From NCBI GenBank assembly GCA_039931615.1, contig JBDTRR010000018.1, forward strand, positions 26,300-90,299: DNA of 64,000 nt, given 5' to 3'. Below are positions 60,817-64,000 of the stretch, piece after piece. Below the pieces are notes generated by a model. The model ran no database searches. It saw only the letters and a program-made list of their open reading frames with translations, and had not been told where the DNA came from. Position 1 is the first letter of the stretch. Every line of letters starts with the position of its first letter. Made by a program: the position numbers and the translations under genes. Origin of the DNA: JAHFUI01 sp039931615. Its GTDB lineage: Bacteria > Acidobacteriota > Vicinamibacteria > Vicinamibacterales > CAVVIG01.

Positions 60817-62613
60817 TTACATGCTCGGCCGGCCGTGTTCCAGCGAACGCGGCGAGGCCGACTCCTGGATCTGTTGCAGCCGGGCGTAGAGGCCCTTCTG
60901 TGCGAGCAGGTCATCGTGCGTGCCGCGCTCGACGATCCGCCCCTGGTCGAGCACGAGAATGCAGTGCGCGTTCCGGATGATGGCCAGATGGTGGGCAATC
61001 ACGAACGTCGTCCGGCCCTCGAGCAGGTTGCGCAGGCCTGCGAAGACGAGCCGTTCCGATTCCGCATCGAGGCCGGAGCTCGGCTCGTCGAGGATCAGGA
61101 TCTTCGCATCCCGCACCATCGCCCGCGCGATGCCCAGCCGCTGCCGCTGCCCGCCGGACAGCGGCAACCCGCCCTGGCCGACGACCGTGTCGTAGCCCTC
61201 GGGCAGGGCCTCGATGAAGCCGTGCGCCTGCGCCAGGCGCGCCGCCTCGACGATCTCGTCGCGCGTGGCGTCCGGCTTGCCGTAGGCGATGTTCTGCCAG
61301 ACCGGCGCATGGAACAGCTGCGTGTCCTGTAGCACGAAGGCGATCTGCCGGCGCAGTGATCGAATCGTGCAATTGCGGATGTCGACGCCGTCAATCAAAA
61401 TGCTTCCCGACACCGGATCGTAGAAGCGCGGGATCAGACTCATCAGCGTCGATTTCCCGCTGCCGCTCGGACCGACGATGCCGATCAGCTGACCGGGCTC
61501 GGCCACGAACGAGACGCCGGTGAGCACCGGCCGGGTGGCGTCGTAGCCGAACGTCACCTGATCGAACTCGACCCGTCCGTCGATCGGGCCGAGCACCCGC
61601 GCTTGCGGTGATCGCGGCAGCCGCTCGTCCGCGTCGAGCACCGCTCTCACGCGCTCGAGGCCGACCGCCGCCTGGGCGACGTTGGTGCTGGCGCGCGCCA
61701 GATCCTGGATCGGCCGGAACAACTTGCCCAGGTAGGTGATGAAGACGACCAGCGCGCCGGCCGTCATCGCATCGGCCAGCACCAGCCGGGCGCCGAACCA
61801 GAGCACGCCGGCGGTCCCCAGCGCGACGATGCCGGTGACGACCGGGCCGAGCAGCGATCGGACCCGGCGGGCGTGGAGGGCGGCCTGGACGCTTTCCAGG
61901 CTCTTGGCGCCCAGCCGCTCGCGCTCGAACGCGCCCTGGGTAAATGCCTTCACCACCCGGATCGCTCCGAGGCCTTCCTGGACGATGGTCACCAGCTCGC
62001 TCTGGCGGCGCCGGACGTCGCGGGTCGCCGCCTTGACGGTGGAGCGCAGCCGATGCGCGAACAGCGCGACCAGCGGCGTGACCGCCAATGCGATCAGCGT
62101 GAAGCTCCAGTTCAGCGTGAACATCACCGCCAGCATGCCGACGATCGTCAAGGTGTCGATCAGGATGTCGAGCAGCGACGTCGAGACGAAGTCCTGGACC
62201 GCATTGACGTCGTCGGTAATCGTGCTGATCAACGGCCCGATCTGCTGCCGGTCGTAGTACGACATCGAGAGCCGCTGCAGGTGGGCGTAGATGCTCTGGC
62301 GCAGGTCGTGCGCGATCCATTGCCCGATGCTGACGGTGTAGTAGGCGTTGAGGTAGGCGCTGGCCGCCTGCAGCACGGCGATCAGGACGGTGGCGGCGAC
62401 GGTGACGTTGAGGAGCGCCAGCCGATCGCGCGAACCTCCGAGCAGCCAGGCCAGCGCCGCCGGCATCGGCCGCGCGTCGATCACCGAGTCGAGGACGATC
62501 TTGATCGGCCACGGCGCGGCCAGGCTCATCGCCGTCTCGATCACCATCGCCGCGAGCACGAGGATGAGCCATCTCCAGTAGGGCCGGACGAGTCTGACGG
62601 AAAAGCTGAACAC
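60817..62613 (-). CDS. ABC exporter (MsbA-type permease-ATPase fusion)
   Basis: A 598-residue half-transporter. Residues about 1-320 form the six-helix membrane domain (LVRPYWRWLILVLAAMVIETAMSLAAPWPIKIVLDSVI and later helices); the ATPase follows with Walker A GPSGSGKST (about 383), Q-loop AFVLQDTQLF, signature LSGGQRQRLGIARA, Walker B ILILDEPSSGLD and H-loop IAHHLA. Such homodimers export lipids, drugs or peptides. I chose the GTG at 62613, where the transmembrane domain begins; TAGAAT is 7 nt upstream, suggesting a leaderless message. The frame stays open to 62703, overlapping the divergent gene. Confidence 0.88.
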   Translation of the reverse strand: MFSFSVRLVRPYWRWLILVLAAMVIETAMSLAAPWPIKIVLDSVIDARPMPAALAWLLGGSRDRLALLNVTVAATVLIAVLQAASAYLNAYYTVSIGQWIAHDLRQSIYAHLQRLSMSYYDRQQIGPLISTITDDVNAVQDFVSTSLLDILIDTLTIVGMLAVMFTLNWSFTLIALAVTPLVALFAHRLRSTVKAATRDVRRRQSELVTIVQEGLGAIRVVKAFTQGAFERERLGAKSLESVQAALHARRVRSLLGPVVTGIVALGTAGVLWFGARLVLADAMTAGALVVFITYLGKLFRPIQDLARASTNVAQAAVGLERVRAVLDADERLPRSPQARVLGPIDGRVEFDQVTFGYDATRPVLTGVSFVAEPGQLIGIVGPSGSGKSTLMSLIPRFYDPVSGSILIDGVDIRNCTIRSLRRQIAFVLQDTQLFHAPVWQNIAYGKPDATRDEIVEAARLAQAHGFIEALPEGYDTVVGQGGLPLSGGQRQRLGIARAMVRDAKILILDEPSSGLDAESERLVFAGLRNLLEGRTTFVIAHHLAIIRNAHCILVLDQGRIVERGTHDDLLAQKGLYARLQQIQESASPRSLEHGRPSM

Positions 62614-62669
62614 CCTGACGATTCTACCGGCCGCCGGGATACTATTGGCCGTTCCTGAACGGAGGATCC

Positions 62670-63506
62670 ATGGCTGCACAGAATCGAGCGTTGTCCCACT
62701 CAATCACGTGGTGTGCGATCGCGATGGTTTGTCTTGCCGCGCCAGCCCTTCACGCACAGTGGGTGAACTACAAGGTTCCGGGCATCCCGCGCACTCCGGA
62801 CGGCAAGGTGAACCTCACGGCGCCAACGCCGAGAACGGCGGATGGAAAGCCCGACCTCTCGGGCACCTGGCATACCGATGGCGGCTACTTCGGCAATCTC
62901 GCCAGGGACTTGAAGGGGGACGAGATCCAGATGCTGCCGTGGGCGGAAGCCCAGGTGAAGGACAACCAGACCAATCTGCATAAGAACGATCCGATGGTCG
63001 CCTGCATGCCGCCGGGCGTGCCTCGCGTCGGCCTGGGCGGCAGCCGCGGCATGCCGCACCCCTTCAAGGTCGTGCAGACGCCGCCGCTGGTGGTGCTGCT
63101 CTACGAAACGTCCACCAACCAGACATTCCGGCAGGTGTTCCTCGACGGCCGTCCGCACCCGGAGGACATGCAGCCAAGCTGGCTCGGCTATTCGATCGGA
63201 CGCTGGGAAGGCGATACGCTGGTGGTCGAGACGACCGGGTTCAACGGCCGCTCCTGGATCGACACCGGGTCAGGCCACCCGCAGACCGACGCTGGGCGTG
63301 TCACCGAACGCTTCACGCGCCGCGACATCGGGCACATGGAGATCGACATCACGATTGACGATCCCAAGGCCTATGTGAAGCCCTGGCACGCGAAGGTGCC
63401 GGTCAATCTGCTGCCGGACTCCGACCTGATCGAGACGGTCTGCGAAAACGAGAAGGATATCCACCTGATGGACCGGTCGGCCAAGCCGATCGACGGGCGG
63501 CGATAG
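62670..63506 (+). CDS. Exported hypothetical protein, GKPDLSGTW family
   Basis: A 278-residue paralogue of the protein at 59951. The signal peptide ends APALHAQW. The duplicated motif is again present (TPDGKVNLTAPTPRTADGKPDLSGTW), followed by LLYETSTNQTFRQVFLDGRPHPEDMQPSWLGYSIGRWEGDTLVVETTGFNGRSWID and ITIDDPKAYVKPW. The function is unknown. GGAGG lies just upstream of the ATG, and TACTAT (62640-62645) may be its -10 box. It is divergent from the ABC exporter gene. Confidence 0.77.
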   Translation: MAAQNRALSHSITWCAIAMVCLAAPALHAQWVNYKVPGIPRTPDGKVNLTAPTPRTADGKPDLSGTWHTDGGYFGNLARDLKGDEIQMLPWAEAQVKDNQTNLHKNDPMVACMPPGVPRVGLGGSRGMPHPFKVVQTPPLVVLLYETSTNQTFRQVFLDGRPHPEDMQPSWLGYSIGRWEGDTLVVETTGFNGRSWIDTGSGHPQTDAGRVTERFTRRDIGHMEIDITIDDPKAYVKPWHAKVPVNLLPDSDLIETVCENEKDIHLMDRSAKPIDGRR

Positions 63507-63518
63507 CGCTTCCGGTCT

Positions 63519-63580
63519 GTACGTAGTGTCCGGCTTGAGCCGGACCGTGGGAGGTCCGCCTGAAGGCGGACACTGCGTAC
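63519..63580. repeat. Canonical 62-bp double-hairpin element
   Basis: Ends GTACGTAGTGTCC and GGACACTGCGTAC with two inner hairpins. It differs from the element at 51854-51915 at two positions, so amplification may be fairly recent. Confidence 0.88.
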
Positions 63581-63644
63581 GAGGCCGTACCTGAAGAGTT
63601 TCTGAATTTTCCGTCAGTGTAGAGGCGCGGCCAAACCCGACGCA

Positions 63645-63660
63645 TATAATCGAGTCGTCG
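63645..63660 (+). promoter_or_regulatory. Perfect -10 box close to a start codon
   Basis: TATAAT (63645-63650) ends 10 nt before the ATG at 63661. No -35 box is clear. It is one of several start codons in the window with a -10-like hexamer 6-10 nt upstream. Confidence 0.4.
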
Positions 63661-64000
63661 ATGGGGTCGCTGTCTCGAATGCTGGCGGTCGTGTTTCTCG
63701 TGCCATGGCTGGCCGTCTCGGCCGTGATCGCGCGGGAGCACGTGCACGAGTCGGTTTCGGCCGATCACGTCGCCCATAGTCACTTCGCCCCCCACACTCG
63801 CACCGATCACGACGCGCTCCAGCTCGACCATGACGGCGCCGAGGTGTCGGACGCGGATGTCGACGAGGATGTCGTCTGGATGAACGACGTCGCCCTCGTC
63901 CAGGCGCCCCGCTCGTTTCCGCCTTTGCTGGTCGTGGTTGCGGCGCCGCTCGCGATCGTCCCCGAACGGTTCGAGCCCATCATCGTCGTCGCCGACCAGG
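63661..64000 (+). CDS. His-rich exported protein, 3' partial
   Basis: An open frame of 113 codons running off the right edge. A hydrophobic start (MLAVVFLVPWLAVSAVIA) is followed by a His/Asp-rich stretch (EHVHESVSADHVAHSHFAPHTRTDHD, then LDHDGAEVSDADVDEDVVW) and a second hydrophobic segment. His-rich exported proteins of this kind are often encoded ahead of metal-efflux genes, so a metal-binding role is possible. The downstream context is outside the window. Confidence 0.5.
   Translation, partial: MGSLSRMLAVVFLVPWLAVSAVIAREHVHESVSADHVAHSHFAPHTRTDHDALQLDHDGAEVSDADVDEDVVWMNDVALVQAPRSFPPLLVVVAAPLAIVPERFEPIIVVADQ

Overview
The window is GC-rich chromosomal DNA. Its gene content looks like an Acidobacteriota of the Vicinamibacteria type, though this is an inference without a 16S gene or a database search. 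The supporting signs are three very large Oar-like TonB receptors with an N-terminal carboxypeptidase-regulatory domain, a DUF1592/DUF1552/ankyrin operon, several PQQ-type sugar dehydrogenases, a VWA protein, and a dense family of palindromic intergenic repeats. I saw no rRNA, tRNA, CRISPR array, phage or transposase gene.

Layout. 1-5.5 kb: MetE-like methyltransferase, Gfo/Idh/MocA oxidoreductase, EboE-like protein, then a divergent pair of an XRE-cupin regulator and a bicupin. 5.9-15.2 kb: three TonB-dependent receptors. 15.4-20.8 kb: DUF1592 cytochrome, DUF1552 protein and ankyrin protein in one operon. 21-28.4 kb: small CxxC protein, ModA, an SMP-30-like propeller, a PQQ dehydrogenase, and an overlapping Tm-1-like/flavoprotein pair. 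28.5-50.3 kb: a molybdenum/tungsten and C1 region (below). 50.3-64 kb: two more PQQ dehydrogenases, a short-chain dehydrogenase, an AhpD-like protein, a VWA protein, a nine-haem cytochrome, a PLP decarboxylase, an ABC exporter flanked by two paralogous secreted proteins, and a His-rich partial gene at the right edge.

The most interesting part is 28.5-50.3 kb. It encodes an aldehyde dehydrogenase, a ModE-type regulator, two overlapping MoeA genes (the second fused to a binding-protein-like domain), MobA, a set of formylmethanofuran dehydrogenase homologues (FwdC, and FwdD-FwdB-FwdA in an operon behind a MoaD-like carrier and an aldehyde:ferredoxin oxidoreductase), a divergent NuoE/NuoF fusion with a formate dehydrogenase alpha subunit, and a TonB receptor translationally coupled to a WtpA-type tungstate/molybdate binding protein. 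A ModE-like inverted repeat lies in front of that last operon. Together these genes suggest one program of oxyanion uptake, pterin-cofactor assembly, and several Mo/W enzymes acting on aldehyde, formyl carrier and formate. FwdB keeps its iron-sulfur and metal-ligand cysteines and FwdD is present, which is unlike the bacterial formyltransferase/hydrolase complex as I know it.

Intergenic DNA is largely occupied by repeats: a 62-64 bp double-hairpin element with inverted termini, expanded variants of it, a 100-bp composite present in two copies, and AT-rich hairpins at three convergent gene junctions.
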